NCBI RefSeq assembly: GCF_000485595.1
Contig: NW_014578602.1
Span: 4,746-40,649 of the forward strand
Reading direction: 5' to 3'
Length of the DNA: 35,904 bases
Origin: Priapulus caudatus
Taxonomy: Eukaryota; Priapulida; Priapulimorpha; Priapulimorphida; Priapulidae
Made by a program: the position numbers and the translations under genes. Positions within the stretch are counted from its first letter, which is position 1; each line of letters starts with the position of its first letter. The notes beneath the pieces were generated by a model. That model saw nothing but the letters and a program-made list of their open reading frames with translations, was not told the origin of the DNA and made no database searches. This document shows positions 1 through 11,905 of this stretch, piece by piece.

Positions 1-28
1 TAACCCTAACCCTAACCCTAACCCTAAC
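1..28. repeat. Telomeric (TAACCC)n tract at left end
   Basis: Four full TAACCC units plus TAAC open the window and then give way abruptly to non-telomeric sequence. The C-rich strand reading 5' to 3' at the left end is the orientation expected of a chromosome's left terminus. The tract is very short, and a similar tract sits inside a transposon at 19342, so it could also be an interstitial copy at a scaffold edge. Confidence 0.85.
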
Positions 29-938
29 GCCAAAAAGGGGCTTCAACGACCGACGGCTGGCGTACCCGTAGCCACTGCGTTAAAAGTACCCATAATTTCA
101 ATTTTCACAGTGCCAAGTAGCATTCCTTTGAAGGCATCAGTCACAGCCTAAATAAAACTTGACAGGGAAAAGTCCCAACTTGTTTTCTGAAAATCCAAAC
201 GAGCAATGTGCAAAAATTCGTCTGATTGAAACAGAGCTACTCCAGGTTCAAAGGCTTTAACTCGGGTACACCTCCTCTACAAGAGATTTACACCTACCGG
301 CTGTTGTGTGCTGGATAATAAATGAGTCAGCATTGAGTGGATTCAGAACTATTCAATTATTTACCTACAACAACGTGCTTTTCTTCAATCTACCATTACC
401 TGTCCATTTCCATTATGCCAAGACCATCAGCAATGCAAATTTTATTACTGGTAAAATTTATTGGATACCAACCTATGTTATTATTCAAGCCCAACTAACA
501 TACTCTAGTCGATGAACTTCGTTATATAAATACGATTGTGCTGCCATCTACTGAGAATATTTACTAATATGGTCAAACTGTGCAATACAACAGATTTGCA
601 ATTGGGAATTCCCGACCTAGATGGGGCAGCGCATTCAAGAACGATATACACACGATATATTTACTATATATACGTGGATTACTTAGATTATGTAATTATT
701 TACCTTACTTAGATGAAGATAGGTCTAAATTAAGAATCGTGCATCCAAAAAACCATTAATATATTATACACAAATAAAGCAAATTTTTAGCATTCCTTAT
801 ACGTTTTAACTTGAAATAATCAGTGTGTATACGTAACAATTTCTATGCCACAACAGTGTTCCTCTGCTGGTATTATTATAGCTCCTATTGTGGCCACTAC
901 TACCACTACCAATCGAAGGTTAGACATGGAAAATATTG
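29..938. other. Subtelomere-like DNA without a supported gene
   Basis: AT-rich sequence with only short chance reading frames. I see no splice-consistent exons, no recognisable protein segment and no clear repeat apart from short AT runs around 650-670. Confidence 0.6.
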
Positions 939-946
939 ATGTCTAT

Positions 947-1509
947 TAGAGTTGGGTATTTTACCAAAGTACCACGGTATTACCGCATTATACCGCGATT
1001 TCAAGAACAGGTCAGAGGAATATAACTCGAAGGTCAAGGACTCGTGGCGGGCTTTAGCGAAATGCGCTACGCGCTCGTGATCAATCGTGCCCCGTTCTCC
1101 TATCAAAGGCACCGCTGCCGCGCTCATAGAAAAACGCCTGGCAGTCGCTGCGTCGCGTTATTCTTGTAATCTGCTATATCTTGTAATTCCTTTGGAACAA
1201 ACATGAGCGAGAGTAGGAGTGTCGTACGGCTAGAACCAGTCTGAAGTAATAAAGCATGTACAAATAAAACAGCGCAGACTATCTACTAGGCATATAGAAT
1301 AGGTGCTGGAAATACGCGAATATAGCGTAAATGGTGTCGATCGACGGAGATGAATTTATAAAGCTACGCAATGACGAGGAAGTGAAATAAAATTGATATG
1401 ATAAAAATAGCTAAAAAAAGCCGGTACACCACTACACCACACAAAGTACCGTGGTACGTACCGGTATAGGTCACGTACCGCGGTATACCGGTAATACCGC
1501 GCACCTCTA
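947..1509. mobile_element. Non-autonomous hAT-like element
   Basis: The ends read TAGAG at 947 and CTCTA at 1505-1509. They are flanked by a perfect 8-bp target-site duplication ATGTCTAT (939-946 and 1510-1517). An 8-bp duplication with TAGAG-type ends is the hAT hallmark. Subterminal parts are rich in CGGTA/TACCG words (965-1000 and 1440-1500) that can pair with one another. At 563 bp with no long reading frame it is a deletion derivative that needs a transposase supplied elsewhere. Confidence 0.85.
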
Positions 1510-1517
1510 ATGTCTAT

Positions 1518-2139
1518 TATTATATGCCTAATGACTTACACTGTACCAAAGACTGCAGTTACTGCCAACAACTCGCATGCTTAGCCATCTAAACAGCTGC
1601 ATGTATGCAACCATGCACACAAATTTGCAGATAACAGCCTTCTGTTATCAGCACATGGACGATAACACATACTCGACATTACTGCTGGTGGTTATACTGA
1701 CACAGTAAGCTCAGTTTTGGCTAGATGCCAGGAGATCAAGCTAGCAACTGCATAACGTGCAGCAAATCACCCGTGGCAGTTAAAAAAGTGTGGAATGAGC
1801 ACTCACATTCACAAAAAACGGTGAAATTGTCCCCAAGATTTGAGCACACGTGCGCTTAATTAAATGTTTTTCCTATATTTTGACGGGGCAAAATATCACT
1901 AGACAGTAATGTTTTTTTAAAGTTAAAGGCTTGCAAATGGTTGATCAATACTGACACTTATTGATTTTATAAATTCCATCTCAATGCATCACAAGTGGAT
2001 AGGACGATTAGGTGCTACTGTGCAGTAGTGCTAATGTGGTTCTGGCCACTGTGATCGCTATTATAAAAATAGAAAATATATCATAACAATCAGAAATATT
2101 TTATGCAACTAAAATCATTCAAGTATCAGTCAAAATATA
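1518..2139. other. Unannotated AT-rich spacer
   Basis: No supported coding exon, RNA gene or repeat was seen between the two hAT-like elements. Confidence 0.5.
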
Positions 2140-2147
2140 CCTGTTAC

Positions 2148-2959
2148 CAGGGAACAATTTCCAGCCCAAAATTTGCATAGCAAATGTGCTATACAAAATA
2201 AATTTTGCATAGCAATTGGATAAATTTGTATAGCATTTTTTTCAGACAATCACAGTGCAAATTTACACCGCAGTGCATGCTTGGCGTGTTATCGTGTCGG
2301 CCTGTGACAGGCACAGCTAGCTTAGGACACACTAGCGATTCTGTACGCTGCCCGGCAGCGTTTAAACAGCGTGCGAGCTTGGCACTCGCCCGCTCGCCAA
2401 TGTCGAGTGAAAATAATATATCGGGCGAGTCAAAGCTAAAACTGACTCGCCCGTGTTGGCGAGTAAAAATAATTGTCTAAAGCTTTAATCAAATGTTGGT
2501 TCCTTACGTTATATATTATATCCAAACATTGATGAAATACAGTTCTAGCGATTGTGAAGGGCGGCTATCCGACTCCTCGACCACGACATCCTCACTTTAT
2601 ATTATCAAAGGTCGCCGAAGAAAGCAGCCCGCGAGAGCGTGCAGCGCCAGCACAGCGTGGCTGTGTATACGTGCCTGGGGCGGCATATTGATTGATGTAC
2701 GGGGAGGGGGGGGGAGTGCAAGATTGTTTAAAAGTCACGTTGGCCTTGGTGTTAACAAGTCAATAAAATCGGCGTAACGTGGCATTTCATTGACGGGGCA
2801 AAGCAGCCCGAGAATAAAAGTAAATTGTAAACATGTATGTTTCCGTTTACATCTCGCATGGGCTGCATCGCACAACTGCGATTCATAAAAAAATATGCGT
2901 AGCAAATGGCTGAAAATACATCGCGAATTGCGATGCGATACCGGGAAAATTATTCCCTG
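2148..2959. mobile_element. Non-autonomous hAT-like element, CAGGGAACAATTT family, copy 1
   Basis: Ends are CAGGGAACAATTTCC (2148) and GGAAAATTATTCCCTG (ending 2959), an imperfect inverted pair. The 8-bp TSD is CCTGTTAC (2140-2147 and 2960-2967, exact). A second copy of about the same length lies at 12462-13283. Both share a block with paired GCGAG words (CTCGCCCGCTCGCC near 2386 and TGTTGGCGAGT near 2455), a G run near 2700 and a conserved 3' third. Short frames here have weakly matching counterparts in the other copy and look like element noise, not genes. Confidence 0.85.
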
Positions 2960-2967
2960 CCTGTTAC

Positions 2968-4890
2968 CTTTGTGTATTAAAACTGCTTCAGTGACCTGCA
3001 CAATAAAAATCCCATGCACACTCTGTGAGTTACTATTAGTCATTTATTGTATAAATGAAATACACGTTTATATTTTAATTGAGTTGTTACAAAGGCAAGT
3101 TAAAATAGAAGCAAACAGAAAGTTCATGCTGCCGAGTCCTAACATACAAAAACAGGAGTCAGCTGAAACTATTAATTTATTTTATGCCTTATCATGAACA
3201 GTTAACATGTCAGGGATCTTCACAGAAATTTTAGCATGTATGTAATGCAATCAGGCACTTCATTCGCGAGTGCTACTTGCAGTCAATTACGCGTGATGTA
3301 GGCGACCCCAATACACAGGTTTAAAACTCAATCAGTTCGGAGACGTACACATCAAGCTGTGAAAACACAGCACGACTGTGTTGCGATTGTCAAAGGTGAA
3401 CGCAGCTGGAGATTTATGCATGTCGGAGGATTTATGTGATGTCCCAAACTAATATTGGCTTTGATGGCATTTCGGAACTGACATGCGTAAAAGGGCTGGG
3501 GGCCTCGCATGTACACAAACCGAAGTAATTGTGCCAAAATCTACACAAGTGTGAATTTATGAATTCTCTAGTTAAGCTATAGGCTACATGGATAAGTATA
3601 TATGCATGTCTGAATAATAACAAATATTTTTGTAAGAAAAACTCAAGTATATGCTATAATTCCACAAAATGAAGACATCCCAACCTATTGTATGTTAGAC
3701 AGATAAGATATTTATCTTGCGATAATTTTTCCTGAAGATAGCATATATATACATCCATGTTTCTTTAAACAGTTTACTGTATTTTAAGAAAATAAAATGT
3801 TGCAATTATTATTTTTACACATTTTTATCTGTACTTACATTGCTTACCTGCCTGTCTGTTCAGTGTTCACTATCTGCAATAATGGAAGATCTTTAAAGTT
3901 TTTCTCGTTCTTGTGACGTCAGCACCTGCCTACAAAGAAACTATTTGAAATATTTCCTGCAAGTAGAAGAAAAAGGGCAAAGTAAAAATAACGATACAAG
4001 GAATAATGGCGCCTGAGTCTAGGTCTGATCAAGCCTACAATCGCTTCTTCGCCCCCCATTACAGTGGAGTGTTTTTTTTTCTATTGGTGTTACCTGTGAC
4101 ACACGTCAGCTCACCCCCATATTAATTATCATTTTTCAATTGAATTATCAATCCCACTAGACGTGATGCGGCCATGATGCCGAGGCGCGCCCAGGATTGA
4201 CACTTTGTGTCTTCCAATCACAGCCTACGCCGCACCAGTGTTTTATATTTTTAAATATGGGGACCCATTGGACCACCAAATCGCCGATCTAAGGAACTAG
4301 GGCATTCTGCTAGGCTAGAACGGTTTCCTACGATAGAGTTTGGCACAAATACGAAAATAACACGCTGTTTAGCGCACTGCGCTACGTCCTTCTGTTGCAT
4401 TTTCGTAATCAGAATAAGCCCCGCCTTCTTCGTTGATGGGCATGAACGGGGCGTCAACGACGTGACCCGTTACTGCGTGTAGGTGTTTGGCGAGACTGTT
4501 TGCTTTTCGTAAATAATGAAAGGGCCGGCCGATGCATTTCGCACCGAAGTGGAAAAATAAATTTGGCATTTTTACCCGCTTTCGGAAGTGAACGAGTGCG
4601 TCATTCATTGAACATTGAAGTTTTTCTTAAAATTAAACAATTCCGAAAATCCCTGACTGTGCTACTCGATTGTTTTAGCCAATGAACGTAGCTGTGTGTG
4701 TGACGTCTTGCCCGCGCGCTTTACGCTTGGCTTAGCGGGCTTCGAAATGGATATATCGGAGGCATGCACCTCATCCCAAACAAGCCCTTTGACCGACTAA
4801 TCAAGAAATTCAAAGGTCTGTATATATTGCTCTTATTTAGCCGCCGATAGTTCTTATTTAGAACAAAGTCTTCATTGTTATCTTCTAAAA
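2968..4890. other. Spacer; no gene supported, one GC-richer island
   Basis: Mostly AT-rich. Bases about 4150-4760 are GC-richer, with several CG dinucleotides and two TGACGTC-like words (near 3915 and 4701). They could be promoter-like, but I find no exon that extends a known protein. Short frames on both strands in this island overlap each other and are not supported. Confidence 0.45.
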
Positions 4891-4898
4891 CTACAGAC

Positions 4899-5231
4899 TA
4901 GTGTTGTCAATCGGTTGTAATTTCGTAATCGATCATCGGTTGGACCCAAGTAACCGATGATCGGTTACAATCGGTTACTCGGGGTGTTGAATGCCTGCGT
5001 GTGCGTAACGTCGTGTGCATGTATGTGCTTGTTTAGCCCTGTTTACTGTTTGTTTTGCACTGTTTACTACTGTGTGTATAATACATGTACTGATTCTCAT
5101 CACTTTTCCAAGTTTTCTTGTTCAAATTTAAAAAAAAGATTTTTTTATTTTTTATTAAATTGATTATGGAAATTTTGATAACCAAGCGCTTGGTTCGAGC
5201 CACTGTTCAACCGATGATCGTTACATCACTA
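4899..5231. mobile_element. Miniature hAT-like element, TAGTG ends
   Basis: The left end TAGTGTTGTCAATCGG (4899) mirrors the right end CGTTACATCACTA (ending 5231). A perfect 8-bp TSD CTACAGAC flanks it (4891-4898 and 5232-5239). Subterminal CCGATGATCGGTTAC words are repeated in both orientations. It is 333 bp long and non-coding. Confidence 0.87.
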
Positions 5232-5239
5232 CTACAGAC

Positions 5240-5789
5240 CATCCGCTGACCGCTGTGGCGACGTGCGCCGGGCCTCGAATTTGGCGCACGTCTCCACTGC
5301 GGACAGCGCTTCATACTTGAACATCCCCGCGGTCGCGTGCTCATATCCCGCGGAACTGCGCGTCTCATCCACGCGCAGCACTCAAGATCAACAGCAAAGC
5401 TGTGCCACGCAATCTTGTATCATGTCTCTCTGGATCAATTATCATCACATAGCAGGGCATTGGTTAAATAGGTTATTATTGTCCCCAGTAGCAAAATGGG
5501 CCCAATTTTAGGTTAGCACCTCGGCTTTGTTTATCACATTTCCGAAAATGAGGGCCCGTGGGCCGGGTTCCCAAACTAGGATTGAGCAGCAAAATGAATT
5601 CAGAATTGGTACCTGTAACAATCACAGATCTGGTCATACACCATCTGGTGCTGCCATCTGTAGTGGATAATAGGAATGAAGGAATTGCATCATGGAGGCT
5701 GAGCATTTATGTGAATAAAAATAGTTATAGTAACTATATATCGTTCTGCACCCTGATTGTCTGATACAAACACGCACTGAAACAGTACC
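5240..5789. other. Spacer without supported gene
   Basis: Short overlapping frames occur but none shows exon structure or recognisable protein content. Confidence 0.45.
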
Positions 5790-5797
5790 CTTATCAT

Positions 5798-6523
5798 CAC
5801 AGGCACTTGAAGTTGAAGCGTTTCAATAAAATATAATGCTAACTAAATACGAAATCTATTTACTACCAAATTCTTAATGTTTCTATAGCTCTCTTTCACC
5901 TATTATTGGCCGACAGTTTCCAGTAAATTCCGTCCAAATCCTATGTGCAACAAACACTGACTGCCGCCATTCCTCACGCGGGTGCAGTGTGCACACTGAC
6001 ACTTATATATATAGCAAGTAGGAAAGCGGGATCGCAAAATTCGCTCGACGCTCGTTTGATTTCACACTTTCACCTTTACTTGCAGCCATTTACATTACTG
6101 GGCAAGGTTCGCGAACTCGAGAATTTCGTCAGTCATTGTGTGATTTCGTGTGACACAGCTCGTTACGAACAGAGACAGTATATTTTTATAACAAGTGAAC
6201 AATGTTCTTGACATAGAAACAAAGATGGCAGCTGTTGGATGTGTATTCGTGCTGTGAAAGTGTGAAATCAAGCGAGCGTCGAGCGAATTTTGCGATCCCG
6301 CTTTCCTACCTGCTATAGGATATAAGTGTCAGTGTGCACACTGCAGCCGCGTGAGGAATGGCGGCAGTCAGTGTTTGTTGCACATAGGATTTGGACGGAA
6401 TTTACAGGAAACTGTCGGCAATAATAGGTGAAAGAAGAGTATAGAAACATTAAGAATTTGGTAGTAAATAGATTTCGTATTTAGTTAGCAATATATTTTA
6501 TTGAAACGCTTCAAGTGCCTGTG
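5798..6523. mobile_element. Fold-back (long inverted repeat) element Z, copy 1
   Basis: The outer arms are near-perfect inverted repeats of about 270 bp, beginning CACAGGCACTTGAAG (5798) and ending CTTCAAGTGCCTGTG (6523). They include the words CTAACTAAATACGAAATC and ACTGACTGCCGCCATTCC and their complements. The left flank is CTTATCAT (5790-5797). The right flank reads CTTATCA followed by an inserted element; removing the later insertions restores CTTATCAT, an 8-bp TSD, though GCTGTG separates it from the end. Compared with copy 2 (14078-14964), the inner part of the left arm is deleted here. Confidence 0.8.
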
Positions 6524-6536
6524 GCTGTGCTTATCA

Positions 6537-6836
6537 CAGGGCTGCCAACTCTCACGCATTGACCGTGAGACTCACGCATTTTGACCAAATCTCACACTCT
6601 CACGCTGATCTTACAATATCTCACGCACAGCAAAAAAATGCTGAGATATCTCACGCATGCTTCATGAATAAAACGCTGAAATATCTCACGCACAGCAAAA
6701 AAAATCTTACAATATCTGAAAATAGTCACTTTAGTATGCACCAAATTGCACAAATTGGTGCATTTTCCCACACCCACCCCCCGCTCAGTCGCTTCGCTCC
6801 CTGGCATCTCACTCTCACCCAATGTTGGCAGCCCTG
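6537..6836. mobile_element. Miniature CAGGGCTGCCAAC element W
   Basis: Ends are CAGGGCTGCCAAC (6537) and GTTGGCAGCCCTG (ending 6836), a 13-bp perfect inverted pair. The interior repeats CTCACGCA words. The left flank is TTATCA (6531-6536). The right copy TTATCA is recovered once the later insertion X1 is removed (TTATC at 6837-6841 or 9165-9169, then A at 9170), so the TSD appears to be 6 bp. The CAGGG end is typical of hAT-related elements. The 123-residue frame here is just the repeat. Confidence 0.8.
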
Positions 6837-7169
6837 TTATCTAGCCCGACCAGGCTGTGCGACGGATTGTCTATACAGCCTGACACCCTTCCATACAAAA
6901 AACCTATCACCTCTCTGCAGATCTAGATAAATAACTCTGTATATCTCAAATAAAACTATTCTATTACCACCTTTGACTTGCCTTGTTTGAAATATTAACA
7001 TTAACTCACAGTTGTCCAGCTTCTAAACTAGAATGTATCTCTTAATTCACGGTATAATCTGCTAATTCTCACAGCATATCAACTTTCCAATCAGCTTTAC
7101 CCGCGATGTTTAACGAGGCACGGAAAACCCGAAACGGAAGACTCGCTAGAAAATACTACAGAAATAGTA

Positions 7170-8710
7170 CAGGGCTTGAAACTAACGCTCGCCCGCTCGC
7201 CCGAGGCTAGTAGAAATCAGTAAGGGCTAGTAGAATGTCTGGTCTGACCAGCCCTGTTGGCGAGTGGGAATGCCTACCAGATAACATATTACTAGTACTT
7301 TTTCAGCAACTACTAACCCGACCGAAATAGTGATAAGTAATATAAAATTTGCGCGTGTAAACATAATAAAATTGCAAAACCTAAACTTAAAACAGTCACA
7401 GTACCTCAGACAATAAAATCGGTCCAACCACCATGCTGCTCTATTCACAAGCTCATGCCAATCCCCTCACAGTGTATATACGCAATGCGTTTCTGTTTAC
7501 GTTCGTGGAACCGGTAGTTAACTTAGTTTACGTTTCAGCTGACCTCAGGGTTAAACACTACAATCCCTCCCCTTTCAATCGAAGATATTTTCAATTTGAC
7601 GGTTGCTAACTATCAAATTAGAAACGCAAATTTACTTATACCGGAGTTGAATCACCCTGGTTAATATACAATCCAGTCTCTGTGTCTATAATTAACGTGG
7701 AATAGTAGTCATGGTTTTGTCAGGTACTGTTATGAAAATAACCTACCTACATTCCTGTAACTGGTATGCTAAGCCTTTTATAATACGATGTTCATCCTAA
7801 CACTAGCATAACACGCTTCTATGTGGCTTATATTCAGTCAACTAAGCAATACGTACAACTATACAAATCTCAAACTAACACAAACAGGATAACTCTACTT
7901 ATAACTCTATACTGTACTTGTACTAACTACTAACAAACTCTGTACTTGTAGTAAGAATTACTAGAGTAGTAGAGATAGTCACAAACGGTTCAAATTAAAC
8001 ATGAACTTTCATATTTCCGTAGACTGACTAATAGTTACTATAAGGAATTATTCTGCTCTTATAACATAGTACTGATGTATTTGTATATATGTAAGTATAT
8101 ATATATGTATATATATCAAGAGCTAATATACACCTAGAGTGTACAATGGAAAAACTGGGAAATAGTGCTATTTCACGGCAATATTATTCTACTGAGGCCT
8201 GTGGGAGGCATGATTACGCTCCAATATCTCGGCCTGGGCAGTATCGTAGAGACAAGCGGTTGTCTTATTTTAGAGAGCAAAGAATGCTGGCTTAACGCAA
8301 ATACCATGAACTTAGTCTAGAACCGCATACAAAGTAGAATAATATTGCCGTGAAATAGCACTATTTTCCCGTTGTACACTCTAGGTATTTATTAGCTCTT
8401 GATATATAATATATATATTATGTATATTTATATATATATATATATATATATACTGAATATATGCTGAATCTAAATTTTCACAGTCAAGGAATTTCGCAGA
8501 ATGCATCTCGGAGCGTCTAAAATCAAAAACCCAGATCACCCACACTCACCCCCCCCCACCTCCACGCAAATGGCAATTTTTACTCACTGCGTAGCCTCAG
8601 CGCGGGCACTTCAGAAAAGTAAGGGCTGGGAGATATTTTTAAGGGCTAGTAGATTTTACAGTCACTAGCCCTGCTGGCTAGTGAACATTTTAGGTTAGTT
8701 TCAAGCCCTG
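7170..8710. mobile_element. Element Y, CAGGGCTTGAAAC ends, nested in X1
   Basis: Ends are CAGGGCTTGAAACTAAC (7170) and GTTAGTTTCAAGCCCTG (ending 8710). The direct repeat TAGTA lies on each side (7165-7169 and 8711-8715), suggesting a 5-bp TSD. Copy X2 at about 10725 lacks Y and supplies an approximate empty site. The interior is non-coding and carries element V plus CTAGTAG/GGCTAGT words near both ends. Parts of the left terminus (CTCGCCCGCTCGCC) recur in the 2148 and 12462 elements. Confidence 0.75.
8117..8401. mobile_element. MITE V nested inside Y
   Basis: A 285-bp inverted-repeat element starts CAAGAGCTAATA and ends TATTAGCTCTTG, with arms of roughly 75 bp that include AGAGTGTACAA and GTGCTATTTCACGGC and their complements. 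It sits in an AT dinucleotide tract on both sides, so the target duplication (probably TA) cannot be resolved. Confidence 0.75.
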
Positions 8711-10400
8711 TAGTACAATAGCTGCACGATGGCTCTCACGGCAATTACACACCAAAGCAAGTGAAACGATGTTTCACAAAATGTCTGGCGCATTTGTAAA
8801 AACCTTAGATGACATGTTCTCGGATGTAGGGGTGGTTTACATGAAGGACGCGGCAGATCGTTTAATTTCCTTTGTTCGATCCATTACGGATTTTAGTCAC
8901 AGTCGGAATGATAGCAAACATGGCGGCGAATTCATAAATTTTGTTGCATTCGTCTCAAAAAGTCGCTGTAACCCCGTAAGTACCCCACGGCATCGTAGCG
9001 CACTGATGTTAAACAAGAAGGTGGACGTTACTGATTCATTTGTATATCACATGTGTAGTGTTCTTTGGCGATACTTGGCAAATAAGGCAACTACGTGTTT
9101 AGCTCCAGCCAAGGTTTGAAACGGTATTCTAACTCTAGCAATACCGTTTCTTGGAGCTACCCTGTTATCATGATGTGGGTGTTGTCACTATTCCAACTTT
9201 ACAACTGTTTTCACTATCTGCCAGGGTGATCTATTGCCAAACCTGTGTTGTGGTGGCTTTGTAGACATATGATAATATGTAACTCCTACATTTTAAATAC
9301 TCAACTACCAGTATTTTGATAGTACTATGCGTGCATTACATTTCCTGATTCAAATTTGGCATTTAGGCCGCATTATATTTTCAAATCCAACACAATTTGA
9401 ATGATGATTTCGGGTAATTACTTGAAGAGCAATTGCAAAAATTAATATAAATGAATTAATTCCAGTCTATCCAAACCTTTTTTCACAAGTTGATAGAGGT
9501 ACACAATGACATCATTACTACTTAGTAAAGTTTAAATGTTTAAATATTCCACACAAAACAAGAAAACCCATGGCAGCAGCCAGAGACGGTAGGGTTAGTG
9601 ATACAAAACGGATGTCTCGCGCGTAGTTAATAGCGCAATTTCACGAAGATATCGGCATTTGATTTTAATATTCAGTTATAAATCATATATAGCCACAGGG
9701 TATGTAAGAAATATACAATTATACATTTTATCTTAAGATTTATTAATATATATTTTAAAACCGTAACTATATTGTGCCACCAACACAAGATGTCTGCCTC
9801 CATGCCTCCATGCCTAAGAAGTCTTAGACATGATTTATTATACTATAAGACTGCTAAACATTCCCTATTCTTGTTACCAATTGTCATTCCTTGAAAGGAA
9901 TGGTTAGTGTGAGAAGCTTATCTGCTTACGTAAACATATTTATAGGCCTACGGCCTAATTTGAGACGGAATTTGTGTAACTTCAAAAAAGAAGACTTGCC
10001 ACTGACAGTGACACAGACACTGAAAATGTGTTCATCCTCAGGAAGTAGTTGTGTAGGTCTCGTAGGAAGTTATGAAAGAGTCACACGCCTCAGGAAATAG
10101 GTGTAACGTCCATAGAAAGCAATAGCGCCGCCCGTGAAGATGTCGCACCGCTAAAAAACGTGGAACCCATCTCTAAAAAGGTCTGAGCCGAAAGCCAAAT
10201 TTGAATCACGCGTATATAAATGACATTGACGTCTTTTAGTATATAATGATAATCATATAATGAACATATGATAATGTATTTAGAGAATCGGCATGAGAAA
10301 AACCCGCCTTCGAACATCGTCGTGTAACAACGGCAATGAATAGAGGCATTGATTCCATACATAGTTTGACAGAGTCTGGTATCAAAGTTACCTCACGTTT

Positions 10401-11160
10401 TAGGCCGACCAGGCTGTGCGACGGATTGTCTATACAGCTGACACCCTTCCATACAAAAAACCTATCACCTCTGCAGATCTAGATGAATAACTCTGTATAT
10501 CTCAAATAAAACTATTCCATTACCACCTTATGACTTGCCCTTGTTTAAAATATGAACGTTAACTCACAGTTGTCCTGCTTCTACTAGAATGGTATCTCTT
10601 AATTCACGGTATATATCTGCTAATTCTCACAGCATATCAACTTTCAAATCAGCTTTAACCGCCATGTTAGCAAGGCACGGAAAACCCGAAACGGAATAGA
10701 CTCGCTGAAAATACTACAGAAATAGTACGATGGCTCTCAGGCAATTACACACCAAAGCAAGTGAAACGATGTTAAGAAATGTCTGGGCCATTTGTAAAAA
10801 AACCTTAGATGACATGTTCTCGGATGTAGGGGTGGTTTACATGATGACCGCAGATCGTTAATTTCCTTTGTTCGATCCATTGCGGATTTTAGTCACAGTC
10901 GGAATGATAGGCAAACATGGTGGCAAATTCATAAATTTGGTTGCATTCGTCGTGCAAAAAGTTGCTGTAACCCCGTAAGTACCCAGCGCATCGTAGCGCA
11001 CTGATGTTCAAGAAGGTGGACGTTTACTGATTCATTTGGTATATCAACATGTGTGGTGTTCTTTGGCGATACTTGGAATATAAGGCAACTACGTGTTTAG
11101 CTGGCAGCCTGTGTTTCGAAAACGGTATTCTAACCCTAGCAATACCGTTTCTTGGAGCTA
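10401..11160. mobile_element. Element X, copy 2
   Basis: The element is 760 bp, from TAGGCCGACCAGGCTG to CTTGGAGCTA. It is flanked by an exact 10-bp repeat CCTCACGTTT (10391-10400 and 11161-11170). The matching site in the downstream copy (about 16190-16199) has a single CCTCACGTTT and no element, so the insertion boundaries are certain. The right end has the same AAACGGTATT...AATACCGTTT hairpin as copy 1. A frame from an ATG near 10731 (MALRQLHTKASETM..., then TLDDMFSDVGVVYM) is broken by a small deletion near 10857. Confidence 0.88.
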
Positions 11161-11488
11161 CCTCACGTTTATGATCTATTAGTATTACTATTAGTATAAT
11201 TTAGTAAATCATTACTAAATGTATGAACTGACAGATCCAATCTACTTTTCCATAGGCACGTAAGAGGCAACTCAGAAGACAGCGCATGGAAGGAAGCGAA
11301 AAAGAGGAAAATAGAGAAGAAAGAGAAAAAGTGTGTTTTTGATGATGAAAAGTTTAGTGAAACTTCATATTATACTGAGAAATGGTATGTTGCTATTGCA
11401 TTTCGGGTGAGAAAAATACACTGCTACAAATATGATAATGATTAATGTGTTGTATTGTATTTACAATATAATTGATACTGAATATATA

Positions 11489-11905
11489 GGGTTTGTCTAT
11501 ATTCAGGCCGGTACGGGAGATTACGGTACACATATATTTGCTAATATATTGACTAATCGCGCGTCAATAAACTCAAATATTCACAGGAGAGTATAGCTTA
11601 AGACATGTGTCTCTACGGTATCTAGAATATATTATGCAAATGATCTCCCGTACCGGCTTGAATTCATATACTCTCTGTGAATATTGAGTTTAATTGACGC
11701 ACGATTAGTCAATATAGCAAATATATGCGCGCAAGAAGTGAATTACAGATGATATAAATTTCTAAAAATTCTAGATACCTATAGACCACATGTCTTAGGC
11801 TTATACTCTCTGTGAATATTGAGTTTATTGACGCACGGATAGTCAATATATTAGCAAATATATGCGTACCGTAATCTCCGTACCGGCCTGAATATAGACA
11901 CTCCC
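11489..11905. mobile_element. Mutator-like MITE with long terminal inverted repeats
   Basis: Ends are GGGTTTGTCTATATTCAGGC (11489) and GAATATAGACACTCCC (ending 11905). The arms continue through GGTACGGGAGATTACGGTAC for about 100 bp. The arm motif (TGTGAATATTGAGTTTA...TTGACGCACG) also occurs a third time near 11675. Flanks read GAATATATA on the left and GAATAATATAT on the right, a 9-bp TSD if one extra A is allowed. The downstream copy (about 16504) is an empty site with one GAATATATA. A 9-bp TSD and long inverted repeats fit Mutator-like elements. Confidence 0.82.

Larger units (their letters stand above)
6842..9159. mobile_element. Element X, copy 1 (10-bp TSD, carries nested element Y)
   Basis: It starts TAGCCCGACCAGGCTG and ends CTTGGAGCTA, flanked by a perfect 10-bp direct repeat CCCTGTTATC (6832-6841 and 9160-9169). 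That repeat is made of the last five bases of W plus its flank, so X1 inserted after W. It shares both ends and its body with copy 2 at 10401-11160. The two ends are not inverted repeats of each other beyond TAG/CTA. The right end instead folds on itself: AAACGGTATT (from 9119) pairs with AATACCGTTT (to 9149). Bases 8769-8970 read as an exon-like coding stretch (TLDDMFSDVGVVYM) of unknown origin. Confidence 0.75.

Noticed and set aside
2205-3197. Frames inside the 2148 element with similar frames at 12769-13400
   Set aside because: Similarity follows from both being copies of one non-autonomous element. Indels between the copies are not in multiples of three, so there is no sign of protein-level selection.
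4251-4608. Two minus-strand frames in the GC-richer island (68 and 79 residues)
   Set aside because: They overlap in different frames, match no family I recognise, and show no supported splice partners.
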